64,000 bases of DNA from Wolbachia endosymbiont of Tyrophagus putrescentiae. GTDB taxonomy: Bacteria > Pseudomonadota > Alphaproteobacteria > Rickettsiales > Anaplasmataceae. Location of the stretch: NCBI GenBank assembly GCA_030441635.1, contig JAUEMM010000003.1, positions 47,884 to 111,883 on the forward strand, given 5' to 3'. The translations under genes and the position numbers were made by a program. Below, one piece after another: positions 38,884-49,441 of the stretch; position 1 is the stretch's first letter, and each line of letters begins with the position of its first letter. The notes beneath the pieces are model-generated. The model was not told the origin of the DNA, made no database searches, and saw only the letters and a program-made list of their open reading frames with translations.

Positions 38884-41190
38884 TTAACAATCTGATATAT
38901 CAAAAAGGATCTTGTTTTTCTGTTTATCCAGATAAATCCTTAATTTTTTTCCTTTGATTAATCTACGGTTTAATATCTCTTCAGCTAGATAGCTTTTTAT
39001 TTCTTTTCTAATCACTCTTTCTATAGGTCGTGCTCCCATCTCTGTATTGTAACCAGCATGTGCGAGGTAAGATTTTACGTCATCCTCTAAAGAGCATTTT
39101 ATGCCCTTGTGTGCAAGCTGCTTTCTGAGCTCGCGTATAAACTTATCTACAATTTGCAAAATTACACTTTCATTCAAATTAGAAAATGAAATAATCGAAT
39201 CAAGTCGGTTGCGAAATTCTGGACTGAAAACTTGTTCTATGGCCTTCTCTCCATCACTGTTATCAAAATTTTTATTTCCAAAACCAATAGAACTCTTGCT
39301 ACGCTCAAATGCTCCGGCATTTGTTGTCATAATTAGAATTACATTGGAAAAGTTGGTTTTACGTCCATAAGTGTCTGTCATACAGCCGTAATCCATGATC
39401 TGTAATAATATGTTGTATATATCTCTATGAGCTTTTTCTATCTCGTCAAGTAGTACCACACTATATGGATAATTTGACACAGTTTCTGTCAGTAGCCCAC
39501 CTTGATCGTAACCTACATACCCAGGAGGAGAGCCAATCATTTTAGATACCGTATGAGGTTCCATATATTCAGACATATCAAAGCGTATTAGTTTCATACC
39601 CATATTTTTTGCTAGCTGCTTTGCAAGTTCAGTTTTTCCAACACCTGTTGGTCCTGCAAAAAGATAGTTTGCTAAAGGCTTATTGTCATTTCTTAAGCCA
39701 GACATGGCTATCTTAATGGAATCAACAAGAGATTCTATTGCTAGTTCTTGACCAAAAATTACCTTTTTTAGATTGCTTTTTAAAGATATTACCTTATGCA
39801 CATCATCGGACTCAAAGTTGCAAGGTATATTTGTTATTCTAGCAATGGTGTTTTTAATATCCCTGCTATTTACAGTTTTACGGCCACTTTTTAATAACTG
39901 ACAGTGTGCTCCTGCTTCATCAATAACGTCAACTGCCTTATCAGGTAATATTCGTCCGGTAATGTATTTGTGAGAAAGCTCAGCAGCAGACTTAATGGCA
40001 CATTTTGTATAGTATACTCCGTGATATTCTTCATAATAGTGTTTAATACCTTTTAGTATTTTAACTGTCTCATTAACGGATGACTCTTTAATGTCAATTT
40101 TCTGAAATCTTCTTGCAAGTGCTTTATCTTTTTCAAAGCTATTGCTGTATTCTTTGTATGTAGTTGCACCTATACAGCGTAAAGTTCCCCTTGCTAGCGC
40201 AGGTTTAAGCAGATTACCAGCGTCAAGGAAGCTTCCACTTGTAGATCCAGCTCCGATAATAGTATGTATTTCATCAATGAAGAGAATGGCACCTGGCTTT
40301 GTTTCAATTGCTTTTATTATAGATTTTATTCTTTCCTCAAAATCACCTCTGTATCTTGTTCCTGCGAGTAATAACCCCATGTCCAGTGCATAGATCACAC
40401 TTGATTTTAGTATACTTGGAACATCACCTTCAATAATTTTTAATACCAAACCTTCAACTATTGTTGTTTTACCTACTCCTGGATCTCCGATGTATAGAGG
40501 ATTATTCTTTCTACGCCTCAGTAATATTTCTATGGTACGTTCTAATTCATATTCACGTCCAATAACATAATCTACTTTGTGATTTCTAGCATAATCATTT
40601 AAATTTTTACAGTAGCTCTGCAAAATTTCTTCATCCTTTAATATCTCACATTTATTTATAGCAGGAGAGATATCATTGTTTTTATCAAGCTTAACTTTGT
40701 GGTTAGTGATATAGCCGTTTACATTATTATTAAAGTGCATCATGTTAGCTACATGATGGATCAAATGAACAGTTTGAGTGCTTTGTTTCTGTAATAAATC
40801 TTCATTTTCTGAGTCATGTTCAGATAGAATTTCTATCAGTACATCCACTCCACTTATTTCTTTTCTTCCTAAACTGTGAGCGTGTATTATAGCTTTGTGC
40901 ACAAAATTTTGAAATGCTACGCTAGGCTTAACCTCGTCAATAGTTAACTTAGGACTATAGTATTGTATATTACTGTTATAGTCATCAGTCTTGATACTAC
41001 ATTTAGTTAAAACATTGTCTATATTTATAATTTCGTCGGCTCTTATGTTACATTGTGATAGAACAAGTTTTACATCCACATCTTTGATTAATGCTAATAA
41101 CAAATGCTCTAATTTTGCATATTTAAAGTGACAACTAGAAGCAATTAGTAATGCCTTATTTAGACTTGCTTCCAGGTTTTTAGAAATCAT
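38884..41190 (-). CDS. clpA: ATP-dependent Clp protease ATP-binding subunit ClpA
   Basis: 768 residues. An N-terminal Clp repeat domain (1-145) is followed by a first AAA+ module (GDPGVGKTTIVEGL, LFIDEIHTIIGAG) and a second (GPTGVGKTELAKQLA, VVLLDEIEKAHRDIYNILLQIMDYG). The ClpP-docking loop is visible as SSIGFGN. It unfolds substrates for ClpP, with ClpS as possible adaptor; neither partner is in the window. The absence of a long middle coiled coil rules out ClpB. Confidence 0.95.
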   Translation of the reverse strand: MISKNLEASLNKALLIASSCHFKYAKLEHLLLALIKDVDVKLVLSQCNIRADEIINIDNVLTKCSIKTDDYNSNIQYYSPKLTIDEVKPSVAFQNFVHKAIIHAHSLGRKEISGVDVLIEILSEHDSENEDLLQKQSTQTVHLIHHVANMMHFNNNVNGYITNHKVKLDKNNDISPAINKCEILKDEEILQSYCKNLNDYARNHKVDYVIGREYELERTIEILLRRRKNNPLYIGDPGVGKTTIVEGLVLKIIEGDVPSILKSSVIYALDMGLLLAGTRYRGDFEERIKSIIKAIETKPGAILFIDEIHTIIGAGSTSGSFLDAGNLLKPALARGTLRCIGATTYKEYSNSFEKDKALARRFQKIDIKESSVNETVKILKGIKHYYEEYHGVYYTKCAIKSAAELSHKYITGRILPDKAVDVIDEAGAHCQLLKSGRKTVNSRDIKNTIARITNIPCNFESDDVHKVISLKSNLKKVIFGQELAIESLVDSIKIAMSGLRNDNKPLANYLFAGPTGVGKTELAKQLAKNMGMKLIRFDMSEYMEPHTVSKMIGSPPGYVGYDQGGLLTETVSNYPYSVVLLDEIEKAHRDIYNILLQIMDYGCMTDTYGRKTNFSNVILIMTTNAGAFERSKSSIGFGNKNFDNSDGEKAIEQVFSPEFRNRLDSIISFSNLNESVILQIVDKFIRELRKQLAHKGIKCSLEDDVKSYLAHAGYNTEMGARPIERVIRKEIKSYLAEEILNRRLIKGKKLRIYLDKQKNKILFDISDC

Positions 41191-41421
41191 AGGTATTTCT
41201 CCCCTAAATAGAAACAGAAAGTTAATAGAGAAATAACACTTAATTATTAAAAAAATAAAAATTCGATATATGGCATGACTTATGATAGTAGAATTGGAGA
41301 GTTATGATTTTATACACGTGTATTTATGTACTTTTAATGTGTTGGTTTTATAATTGCGAGTTCCTATAATAAGGATACGCTAAAAGCGTTATGTATATAT
41401 TTAATTCTTATGGAGTGTAGT

Positions 41422-41586
41422 ATGCAAGAATGGTTTAAAAAAAATATATCTGAGCCTATAAAGAATTTTTACAATAATATCTTCAACAGCAAAGGAAAAG
41501 AAACAGAAGGTGTGCCAACTGTTGATAGTAGCATTGAAGAAAACTCGGAGTACATTGATCATCATGCCAACAACGATATTCTGTAA
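41422..41586 (+). CDS. Small uncharacterised protein upstream of holA
   Basis: 54 residues from the ATG at 41422, with GGAG six bases upstream; an in-frame ATG at 41410 would add four. The sequence begins MQEWFKKNISEPIKNFYNN, an amphipathic basic stretch, and becomes acidic (SSIEENSEYIDHHAN) toward the end. No membrane helix. Its stop is 5 bp before the holA start, so they are likely co-translated. A real start signal and close packing with holA argue it is a gene; I do not recognise the family. Confidence 0.5.
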   Translation: MQEWFKKNISEPIKNFYNNIFNSKGKETEGVPTVDSSIEENSEYIDHHANNDIL

Positions 41587-41591
41587 TCAGA

Positions 41592-42590
41592 ATGAAGATT
41601 GCGGCATCTAAGATCAAAAAATTCTTGGAAAAGCCTGATGCATTGAGAGGTGTATTAATTTATGGAAGTGATAATAGCAAAGTAGATTTTTATGCTCGAG
41701 AAATAATTGCCAATTTGATGGACTATTCAGTACAGGTTATGGACTTTACAATTATAAATAAGTCACCTGATTTGTTGCTTTCTGAGTTGGCAAATATTTC
41801 TATGTTTAGCAACAAAAAGCTAATTAAACTTTTGAATGTACATGGGAACATATCAAAAGAGCTGAAGGATATATTGGATCGTAATGTAGGTGATAATTAT
41901 ATACTAATGGTAGCAGGTGAGCTTACATATAACTCTGCTGTTAAAAGTTACATGGAAGGTTCGAATTCTTTTGGTGTAATTGCTTTTTACAAGGATATTA
42001 GCAGCAATCTCTATGATATTATATCAAACTATTTAGCACGAAATGGTATACTATATACTAGAGAGCTGGTTGTTCATTTGCAAGATTACTTTAATCATAG
42101 TAGGGCTCCTATATATCCAGAGCTTGAAAAATTAGTTTTGTACCTAGGGAAAAAGCAAGATCTTAAACTTGAAGATATAGAGATATGTTTCTCAACTTCT
42201 GGTAATACCTATACTACTCTTGATAGTCTCTGTTCTGCAGTAGCACGTAAGGATATAAGTAACTTTATAAAAACTTCTGATATACTATTGTCTTATGAGA
42301 GCTTTCAACCAATAGCGCTGATCCGTATTATATCAAATTACTTTTTACGTCTCCAAAATGTTTTATTCTCAACAAGATCTGGTATAAGTCAGCATGATGC
42401 AATTAATCAACTCAATCCTCCTATATTTTTTAAGCAACTACAAAGTTTTAAGTCTGATTTGCAGGCTACCAGTTTGCAAGAACTTAAAAAAATTTTAATA
42501 ACTTTAATGAACTTAGAAATTATGTGCAAAAAAACTAGCCTAAGTCAAAAAATGCTATTTCAGCAAAAAGTATCTGAAATATTGACTTAG
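41592..42590 (+). CDS. holA: DNA polymerase III subunit delta
   Basis: 332 residues. It is the clamp-loader arm that opens the beta sliding clamp. The family start is RGVLIYGSDNSKVDFYAREI, followed by ELANISMFSNKKLIKLLN and the C-terminal helical collar region (LIRIISNYFLRLQNV). The clamp loader tau subunit gene (dnaX) lies 15 kb to the right. Divergence is high, but domain order and length fit. Confidence 0.88.
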   Translation: MKIAASKIKKFLEKPDALRGVLIYGSDNSKVDFYAREIIANLMDYSVQVMDFTIINKSPDLLLSELANISMFSNKKLIKLLNVHGNISKELKDILDRNVGDNYILMVAGELTYNSAVKSYMEGSNSFGVIAFYKDISSNLYDIISNYLARNGILYTRELVVHLQDYFNHSRAPIYPELEKLVLYLGKKQDLKLEDIEICFSTSGNTYTTLDSLCSAVARKDISNFIKTSDILLSYESFQPIALIRIISNYFLRLQNVLFSTRSGISQHDAINQLNPPIFFKQLQSFKSDLQATSLQELKKILITLMNLEIMCKKTSLSQKMLFQQKVSEILT

Positions 42591-42624
42591 GCAAGCAAAA
42601 CTATGATATACAAACTTTAGATTA

Positions 42625-45600
42625 CTAAAGACTTTTATCTTGAAGAGCCTTTTCAATTGTAAATGAAGTGCTACTTAATCTTCTGTAAAAAGATAAAGGT
42701 ACTGATGTACAACTGTTATGTTTAGTTTGGCGGATTGGTGATGATACACATATGCTCGGAACTGTAAGTGTTTGTTGGCTTTCTGTAGATATTGATAATG
42801 TACTTCCCGCGTCCTTCATTACTTCACAAGGCTTGCGGCTTTGCTGATTTGATTCTGTTAATCTTTCTAAGAGATATTGAAATTTTGCCGAGAGCTCTAG
42901 TATTTCTTGAGTTATCCAATCTACAGTATCTGAACTAACAATTACATTTATCCTTTCTCCGATTTTTTCTCTTTCTGTTTGACATTGTTTCAGCTCTTTT
43001 TTTAGTTTCTTTTCATTGCCACCAAGATGAAAAGAGCTAAGAAGTGTTAACACAATCACACACATGGAGCCAAACACGGACAAGCATTCTGCAATGCTTG
43101 TCCATTTATTTTCATTGTATCGGCCAGCTAAAGTTATAATAATTGATGATACTGTTATAAGTATAGTGTTAATATTTAAGATTTTTATACAAGAATTTTG
43201 ATATTTTTTTGTAAGTATATTAAATCTTCTGTCCAGTAGTTGTTGCTTATTAGTTAGTACATTAAAAAAAATGGTTAAAATGCTTTGATCATTGCCAGAA
43301 ATAGCACAATCAATGGGAGTACAACCCTTATTATTTTTAATATCGTATCTCAAATTGAGATTAGGTACCTTTTTTCCTTGACTACTTTCTTCATATAATA
43401 AAAATTTGAGTACTTCCGGTAATAAATGTTGATTTTTTTTTCGTGTATTGCTAACATCCTCATTATCAGGAATACCTAAGATAATATAATGAAGTGCAGT
43501 ATTGCCATTATTAGATGCTGTTTGAATAAAATTGTGTTCACTCTCTCTCAATGTATTAACAATATATTTAACGGTCTCAAAGTTGAGACTAGCGGCTGCT
43601 ATATGTAAAGGTAAGAGTCCATCATTTTTATCCTTCGAAAATAACGCCTGTTTAGCTTTCCAAAGCCAAGAAAAGGGATCTATACTATTGATATTTTTAT
43701 TTATAATATCGGAGAGTCTTTTATGCAGTGTAAAAAAGATGCTCTCATCAAGACAAGCGGCTCTGTGAAATATTGAATACCCTTCGATATCTCTATGATG
43801 AAAATAGTTTGCCATATCAATAAAATCATCTGATGCTTCAATTATATCAATTATATAATTAACACATTCTATTTTTTTACTTAATACAGCAAGGTGTAAA
43901 GCATTCTGTTGTAATTTATTGGGTTTGGGTAGTGTGCTTTTAATGTTAACCTCTTGTGTTTTTTCTCTCAAGTAGCTAATACACTTTACGTTACCACTTA
44001 AGATAGCTAGATGTAGCAATGTTTCCAATTGAAAGTTGTATTGTGTTAATATTTCTTTGGTAATTTCCTTTTCTTTTTTTCTATTAACTTCTTCTACTAA
44101 AGAAAAAAGGTATTGAAGACAGTCTGTGTTGCCTCCACGAGCTGCAAAGTGAAATATTGTTTCTCCATTCTTATTTTTGCTCAAAATCTCTTGAAGAAAA
44201 TTACAAGTTGTATTTTTTCTGATTGTGACTAAAAGAAATTTCATCAATTCCTCATAACCAAGTCGGGCAGCTAAATGTAAAGGTGTGTTCCCTGTATAAT
44301 TAACCTGGTTTATTGATGCCCCTTTTTCTATTAACAGTTCCACACATTGTGTTACTGATTCTATTGTTGTATTACTGCCTTTGCCTTCTAGACTTATAGC
44401 AAAATGTAAGGCTGAGTTTCCTTTTGAGTCTTGTTCATTTATCTTTTCAGGAAGCTTTTCAAGAAAGCTTTTTAAGCACTCATATTGCCCAAATATAGCA
44501 GCTAGATGCACTACGGTTATATTATTTATATTGTTAAGCTTTGCGCCATATTTGAGGAGCTGTCGGACACATTCTGGATGGCCATTTATAGTGGCGAGGT
44601 GTAGTGGTGTGTAATATTCACGATTTGGAAAATTAATAGCTTCTTTAATTATCACTCCTCTTTTTTTGTATTGCTTGCTAGTAGCAAGCGTTTCTATAAA
44701 TTCTACATTACCGTATTGTGCCGCCAGATGTAAAGCAGTACAACCTTCTTTATTAATGCATGTAATCTCGTTTATAGGTGAAACTATCCATTTATTTACA
44801 AGAAGCTCAAGAGTATCTCTATACTCTTTTTTTTCCTTGTTGGTTACTTTGGCAATATAATGCAATGGTGTTTCATCGTATTTATTCTTTTTAAATATTA
44901 CACTTGTTAATACTGGGTTACTTTTTATAAAATCCAAACACTTAGGATTACAAGACTTAACTGCGTAGTGTAATAAATTATTTCCTTGCTCATCTATTTC
45001 CTTTATTTCTTTATTAGTTAATATTTTGTTATCACTTAAAATGTATCGTAAAAGTTCTACATTGCCGCTCTCAGCAGCGTAGTGTAATACGTTTCTACCG
45101 CTGACGGTTTCAATCTGTGCGCCTTGTTCTTTGAGAAGAGCAAAGCATTCTTTATTCCCAGAGCGAGCAGCAATGTGCAAAGGCGTTTCACCATTTCGAT
45201 TTTGCCCGTTAATCAGTGCATCTAGTTGATTATTTCCTATTAAAAAATCCATTGCAGTTTTGAGAAACTCATGATCACTTATTAAGTGCAATATATTTTC
45301 ACCATCAGCGGTTTCTTCTTCTAAGTCTGCGCCATGCTTCATTAAGTATTTAAAACATGCCTCATTATTTAATTGAACAGCATAATGCAGCAAAGCTTTA
45401 CCATATTCGTCTCTCTCATTAATTCTATTCGCTTTTTTTGCTAAAAACTTGAATATCAGTAGTAAACATCCTGCTTCATCATTGTTATAGCTTGCTGGCA
45501 ACGTACGTATATAGTTTAGGACCAAATTTTCATCCATAAATCCAAGCAAAAACGAGACATCTTCTTTGTTTTTGTTCTCTGCTGCTATTGTTAAAAATGA

Positions 45601-45804
45601 AACACCGTCATCACTGCAGGTATTCCAGCCTTGAACTATAAAGCGATTTATTAGATCTGGATGCATACCTACTTTACCATAATTATCTCTTAAAATCACT
45701 TTTTGAATTTCTTCAATGTTCATTAAGTAGTTATTTGCCGTTATTTCATTAATATAATCATATAGCTTGACTAGGTCTTGTTTTGTTATTTTATTTTCGT
45801 TCAT
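42625..45804 (-). CDS. Large ankyrin-repeat protein with C-terminal membrane hairpin
   Basis: 1059 residues. From about 70 to 860 there are some twenty ankyrin units; clean examples are GETPLHIAARSGNKECFALL, CTALHLAAQYGNVEFIETL and NTPLHLAARLGYEELMKFLL. Around 885-930 two adjacent hydrophobic helices (TILITVSSIIITLAG and ECLSVFGSMCVIVLTLL) form a likely membrane hairpin, followed by a charged coiled-coil segment and a Ser/Thr-rich tail. No signal peptide. Wolbachia ankyrin proteins are thought to include secreted effectors acting on host proteins. The membrane hairpin suggests insertion in a bacterial or host membrane; which one is not shown. Confidence 0.85.
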   Translation of the reverse strand: MNENKITKQDLVKLYDYINEITANNYLMNIEEIQKVILRDNYGKVGMHPDLINRFIVQGWNTCSDDGVSFLTIAAENKNKEDVSFLLGFMDENLVLNYIRTLPASYNNDEAGCLLLIFKFLAKKANRINERDEYGKALLHYAVQLNNEACFKYLMKHGADLEEETADGENILHLISDHEFLKTAMDFLIGNNQLDALINGQNRNGETPLHIAARSGNKECFALLKEQGAQIETVSGRNVLHYAAESGNVELLRYILSDNKILTNKEIKEIDEQGNNLLHYAVKSCNPKCLDFIKSNPVLTSVIFKKNKYDETPLHYIAKVTNKEKKEYRDTLELLVNKWIVSPINEITCINKEGCTALHLAAQYGNVEFIETLATSKQYKKRGVIIKEAINFPNREYYTPLHLATINGHPECVRQLLKYGAKLNNINNITVVHLAAIFGQYECLKSFLEKLPEKINEQDSKGNSALHFAISLEGKGSNTTIESVTQCVELLIEKGASINQVNYTGNTPLHLAARLGYEELMKFLLVTIRKNTTCNFLQEILSKNKNGETIFHFAARGGNTDCLQYLFSLVEEVNRKKEKEITKEILTQYNFQLETLLHLAILSGNVKCISYLREKTQEVNIKSTLPKPNKLQQNALHLAVLSKKIECVNYIIDIIEASDDFIDMANYFHHRDIEGYSIFHRAACLDESIFFTLHKRLSDIINKNINSIDPFSWLWKAKQALFSKDKNDGLLPLHIAAASLNFETVKYIVNTLRESEHNFIQTASNNGNTALHYIILGIPDNEDVSNTRKKNQHLLPEVLKFLLYEESSQGKKVPNLNLRYDIKNNKGCTPIDCAISGNDQSILTIFFNVLTNKQQLLDRRFNILTKKYQNSCIKILNINTILITVSSIIITLAGRYNENKWTSIAECLSVFGSMCVIVLTLLSSFHLGGNEKKLKKELKQCQTEREKIGERINVIVSSDTVDWITQEILELSAKFQYLLERLTESNQQSRKPCEVMKDAGSTLSISTESQQTLTVPSICVSSPIRQTKHNSCTSVPLSFYRRLSSTSFTIEKALQDKSL

Positions 45805-45932
45805 ATTGTCTCCTCACATCGCATTATATCAATATAGTAATCTTACATAGTAAATATTCAATAAAAATTTGTTATGCTATATTTTATTTTTAGCTATTTT
45901 TTTTAGGAATCGTATATTCAAGGAAAATCAGT

Positions 45933-46916
45933 TTAGGAAGAAGTTTGTTGTTTTGCGATATGTAATAAATATAAATATGCCGCAAATAAAATAAACGCGA
46001 ATATTTGATGAGCTACAGCAATAATTGTTGGAACTTGAAGCAGTAACGTGGCTATTCCTAAGATTACCTGAGTAGCAACAAGAAGTAAAATAAAACGCAA
46101 CGATTTATGTTTTATTACTGTAAGGATCAATATAAGTAATGCTAACAATCTATGTATAAACTGTACTGTTGTTCTGTTTTCAAAAAAGTTTAACCAGACA
46201 GGCTGCAGAAAAAATAAATCACTTGGGACAACCCTTCCTTCCATCAATGGAAAGGTATTGTAAATTAGGCCGGCATTTAATCCTGCAACAAATGCACCAA
46301 AAATTATCTGAGCTACAGTTAAAATTAGAATAACTTTTATGTAGGTTGTATTCACATTAACTCTCAGTTTTTTTTGCTGTAGATTTGCAAACAATTGACT
46401 TAACAGTAGAGAAAAAATCATCAACGCTAACAGTAAATGAAATGCAAGTCTATAGTGACTTACATGTGGTTCAGTATCTAATCCACTTTTCACCATATAC
46501 CAACCTGCAAAGGCTTGTAACACCCCAAGCAATAAAACTACGAATAGCTTTACTGTCACTTTTTTAGATATCTTCTTCTTGTATGCAAAATATGCAAGCG
46601 GTAATACAAAAACTAACCCTGTTAATCTTGCGACCAGTCTATGTATATACTCAGTTAGGTATATCACCCGAAATTCTTCCATGCTTATACCATAGTTAAA
46701 AGCTCTATATTCAGGTGTTGCCTCATATTTTGATTTTTCTTCTATCCAATCTTGTTTATTCAGTGGTGGTAGTATGCCTGTAATAGGCTTCCATTCAGTG
46801 ATTGATAATCCAGCTCGCGTCAACCTAGTAAATCCACCGATTCCTACCATAAGTAAAACCATAATGCAACAAAGAAGCAGCCAAATTATTACACTTTTTG
46901 ATTGTTTTGCTTCCAT
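45933..46916 (-). CDS. ctaA: Heme A synthase CtaA/COX15
   Basis: 327 residues with eight helices. It oxidises heme O to heme A for cytochrome aa3 oxidase. The first helix runs into [28 protein letters not shown], the COX15 signature, followed by [12 protein letters not shown] with a heme-ligand His. A second half repeats the bundle ([24 protein letters not shown]), with the remaining His residues. It starts 28 bp inside the upstream glycosyltransferase gene, so both are likely co-expressed. Confidence 0.95.
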   Translation of the reverse strand: MEAKQSKSVIIWLLLCCIMVLLMVGIGGFTRLTRAGLSITEWKPITGILPPLNKQDWIEEKSKYEATPEYRAFNYGISMEEFRVIYLTEYIHRLVARLTGLVFVLPLAYFAYKKKISKKVTVKLFVVLLLGVLQAFAGWYMVKSGLDTEPHVSHYRLAFHLLLALMIFSLLLSQLFANLQQKKLRVNVNTTYIKVILILTVAQIIFGAFVAGLNAGLIYNTFPLMEGRVVPSDLFFLQPVWLNFFENRTTVQFIHRLLALLILILTVIKHKSLRFILLLVATQVILGIATLLLQVPTIIAVAHQIFAFILFAAYLYLLHIAKQQTSS

Positions 46917-48451
46917 AAACCATGTTTAGTTTTGTTCCACTTTTGAGGGTAAATAATAAATTCCCACAAGGCAAGAAAGGATGCAATACTGTGCAGTATC
47001 CGATACACTGGAAAAAGTATTGATATTATATAAAAATAGAAAGGCATTTTCTGCTGTTTAACTGCAACTACCAAAAGGATGGAGTTAGCTATATATGCAA
47101 CTATAAAATAATACAAAAACATTTCACGTAAAAGTGAAGTCAACGTTAATGAGAGCAACAAAAATGGGGCAGTGAAAAATATAAAAGCTGTAGATCCAAC
47201 AAAAAGATTAACTAGTAGTATATCTTTCAATCCAGTTGTATTTTTCAAACGTACAACATAAGTCTGCATATATCCTTTAATCCAACGTGCTCTTTGCTTA
47301 ATCCAAGCAAGTATGGTGATAGGTGATTCTTCCAAGGTTTCAGAATCGATCATTTTAGTTTTGTAACCCATTTGTGCAAGCCTTAATCCTAAATCAGCGT
47401 CTTCAGTGACGTTATAAGCATCCCAAAGGAATGCCTTTCTTAGAGCTTCTACTAGAAAATGATTACTACTACCACCTAAAGGTATGGGCATATTCATTGC
47501 TTGTAGCCCAGGTAATAAATAACAAAACCAGTTCACATACTCCAGGGAGAAAAACTTTGTTATAAAATTATGGTTATAGTTATAATAATTGAGTCTAGCC
47601 TGCACACAAGCTAGTTTATCATCGCTTTTATTGAATGCGATTAATGCTTTTTTCAGTTGTAATGGATCTGCTCTATCATCGGCATCGTATATTACAAGGT
47701 ATTTTCCTTTAACAAAGCGCATAGCGTAGTTGCATGCCTTTGCTTTTGTTCTGGGTAAAGAGTAGGGTACTACAATCACTTCAAAATATTGCGGCAAAGC
47801 ATATTTTTTCACTGCTTTCAGCATTTCTTCGTCATCACTTTCTATCAAGAGCTTTACGTCTAGTTTTGACTTTGGATAGTCTAAATTTTCAATGCTTTCA
47901 ATCAAATCTGGCATTACGGCACTTTCTCTAAATGCAGGAATTAGAATGGTATATACGGGAAAATCACTAATGTCGTAATCGGTTCTTTTGTTGGTAGTTC
48001 TGCATGATGCAGCTATAAGTTTAAATAGTGAACTGGAACATCCGATTATAAATATTAATATAAGGGCAAAATATGCGTATTTTTCTACTAATGTTAAAGC
48101 TGACACTAAAATAATGAAAGCAGAATAGACTCTAGACCCAAATTTTATGTCCTTCGCTGAAAGACTAGGATTCTTATAATATAAGTAGTTACCTGCAAAT
48201 TCTGCAATACTAAAATATGAATTGAGAGAATCCAAGATCCAGTCGTAGTCTACAGTTAATAGAACATACTCTGTGCCATAATTAAGCTTAACCCAGGCGA
48301 TTACGTCTGTGTTAATATGCTCAACTGCAAAAAAAATTGTGTTATTTAACTTCTGCCAAGGTATAAGATGTAATTTATAGTAGAAGGATTTTTCACTCTC
48401 TTTACACAAACTAGTGTCAGGACCTATATTTCCAACTTGAAATATAGGCAT
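46889..48451 (-). CDS. Membrane glycosyltransferase, GT2 family
   Basis: 520 residues. About 125 N-terminal residues form a soluble domain resembling the GspE-type N-terminal fold found in NfrB-like enzymes (uncertain). After two helices (about 110-150) the GT2 domain reads [40 protein letters not shown] (DxD), [18 protein letters not shown] and the QRARW motif near 388. Four or more helices end the protein. The pattern matches processive beta-glycosyltransferases of the cellulose/hyaluronan synthase type. The product is unknown; a surface glycan or glycolipid is possible. GDP-mannose from the manC product at 27 kb is a conceivable donor, which is only inference. Confidence 0.82.
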   Translation of the reverse strand: MPIFQVGNIGPDTSLCKESEKSFYYKLHLIPWQKLNNTIFFAVEHINTDVIAWVKLNYGTEYVLLTVDYDWILDSLNSYFSIAEFAGNYLYYKNPSLSAKDIKFGSRVYSAFIILVSALTLVEKYAYFALILIFIIGCSSSLFKLIAASCRTTNKRTDYDISDFPVYTILIPAFRESAVMPDLIESIENLDYPKSKLDVKLLIESDDEEMLKAVKKYALPQYFEVIVVPYSLPRTKAKACNYAMRFVKGKYLVIYDADDRADPLQLKKALIAFNKSDDKLACVQARLNYYNYNHNFITKFFSLEYVNWFCYLLPGLQAMNMPIPLGGSSNHFLVEALRKAFLWDAYNVTEDADLGLRLAQMGYKTKMIDSETLEESPITILAWIKQRARWIKGYMQTYVVRLKNTTGLKDILLVNLFVGSTAFIFFTAPFLLLSLTLTSLLREMFLYYFIVAYIANSILLVVAVKQQKMPFYFYIISILFPVYRILHSIASFLALWEFIIYPQKWNKTKHGLWKQNNQKV

Positions 48452-48456
48452 AGAAA

Positions 48457-48924
48457 CTAGTGCAATTTTTTATTTAAATCACGAGAAAACGAAGATATAA
48501 CCTCCTTTTCGTCTTGATGTTCTTCTACGAGTTTTTCTGCAACTTTAGCGGCTACACTTGCTGTATATGCTTTTGATTCTTTCACAGCTTCTATAATTCT
48601 GTCGGAAGCACTTTTCATGTTAGCACTAGCTGCATCACTAAATTCCTTATTTAACTGTTTCTTACTATTTTCAGCAATGCTGGTTACTTTCTCGCATGCC
48701 TGACTAATTATACCATTAAGACTCTTCTCAAGAGTGCTCCATTCACCCATAATATTTTTACAATATTCATTCACTCTTCTTTGAAATTCTTCATTATCAC
48801 AATCTGCAATGCTTTTCTTTTTTTGCCTTTTCCTAAGAAATGCCCTTATTGTTCCTTTCAATAAATTATAAGAAAAAATAATCAATACTATAAAAGCTAT
48901 ATTTGTAACGAGCGATGTAGACAT
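48457..48924 (-). CDS. atpF: ATP synthase F0 subunit b
   Basis: 155 residues from the ATG at 48924 with GGGGGA upstream; a TTG at 48960 inside the preceding gene is less likely. One N-terminal helix (VTNIAFIVLIIFSYNLL) is followed by a long charged helical stalk with heptad-like spacing. Sequence conservation is low, as usual for b subunits; the position after b', c and a genes makes the call. The stalk holds F1 to F0. It ends 5 bp before the GT2 gene on the same strand. Confidence 0.82.
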   Translation of the reverse strand: MSTSLVTNIAFIVLIIFSYNLLKGTIRAFLRKRQKKKSIADCDNEEFQRRVNEYCKNIMGEWSTLEKSLNGIISQACEKVTSIAENSKKQLNKEFSDAASANMKSASDRIIEAVKESKAYTASVAAKVAEKLVEEHQDEKEVISSFSRDLNKKLH

Positions 48925-48943
48925 AAATCCCCCTTTTGTAAAT

Positions 48944-49441
48944 CTAAAACTCTTTTGCAACTAAGCTAGCAACTAGCTTTTTATCAGCTTTATGCCCAGT
49001 TAGCTTAGTGTAAAAAATTGAAGCAAGATCCATAGACATCTGTTTCAACGCATTTACATGCTCAGCATGAAATTTTGTTATTTCCTCTGCAACAAACTTA
49101 TCCATTTTTACTTTTTCTTCTTCTAGAGCAACTTGAAAGTCCGCTCTCATTTCTTCCACTTGTAAAAGTGTGTCATCTATCATTTTTTTTGCCTGCAGCT
49201 TAGTTTGATGTAGAGCTGTGTTATATTTGTCAGCTATACTCTCTGCAAACCTTAAAAGATAGAAAGAATGATAGAAAGAACTGACTGCTTTTTTATGCCT
49301 GTTGTATATTGTCTTTTCTAACTTTGGTAAAAATGAATAATTGACAACACAAAAAAGCAAAGAAAAAGAAACTAATAACCAAAAGACTTGAGATGGAAAA
49401 AATGATATATCAAGCTGCGGTAGCATGTTAATTGGTAGCAA
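48944..49441 (-). CDS. ATP synthase F0 subunit b' (second stalk subunit)
   Basis: 165 residues. The start MLPINMLPQLDISFFPSQVFWLLVSFSLLF with PQLD-FPSQ-FWL is the b' signature of alpha-proteobacteria, followed by the PKLEKTIYNRHK motif and a long coiled-coil helix. With b it forms a heterodimeric peripheral stalk. The start lies 14 bp inside atpE. Confidence 0.92.
   Translation of the reverse strand: MLPINMLPQLDISFFPSQVFWLLVSFSLLFCVVNYSFLPKLEKTIYNRHKKAVSSFYHSFYLLRFAESIADKYNTALHQTKLQAKKMIDDTLLQVEEMRADFQVALEEEKVKMDKFVAEEITKFHAEHVNALKQMSMDLASIFYTKLTGHKADKKLVASLVAKEF

Noticed and set aside
41191-41421. Intergenic region between clpA and the small gene before holA
   Set aside because: No tRNA, hairpin with T-run or convincing reading frame; treated as a shared divergent promoter region.
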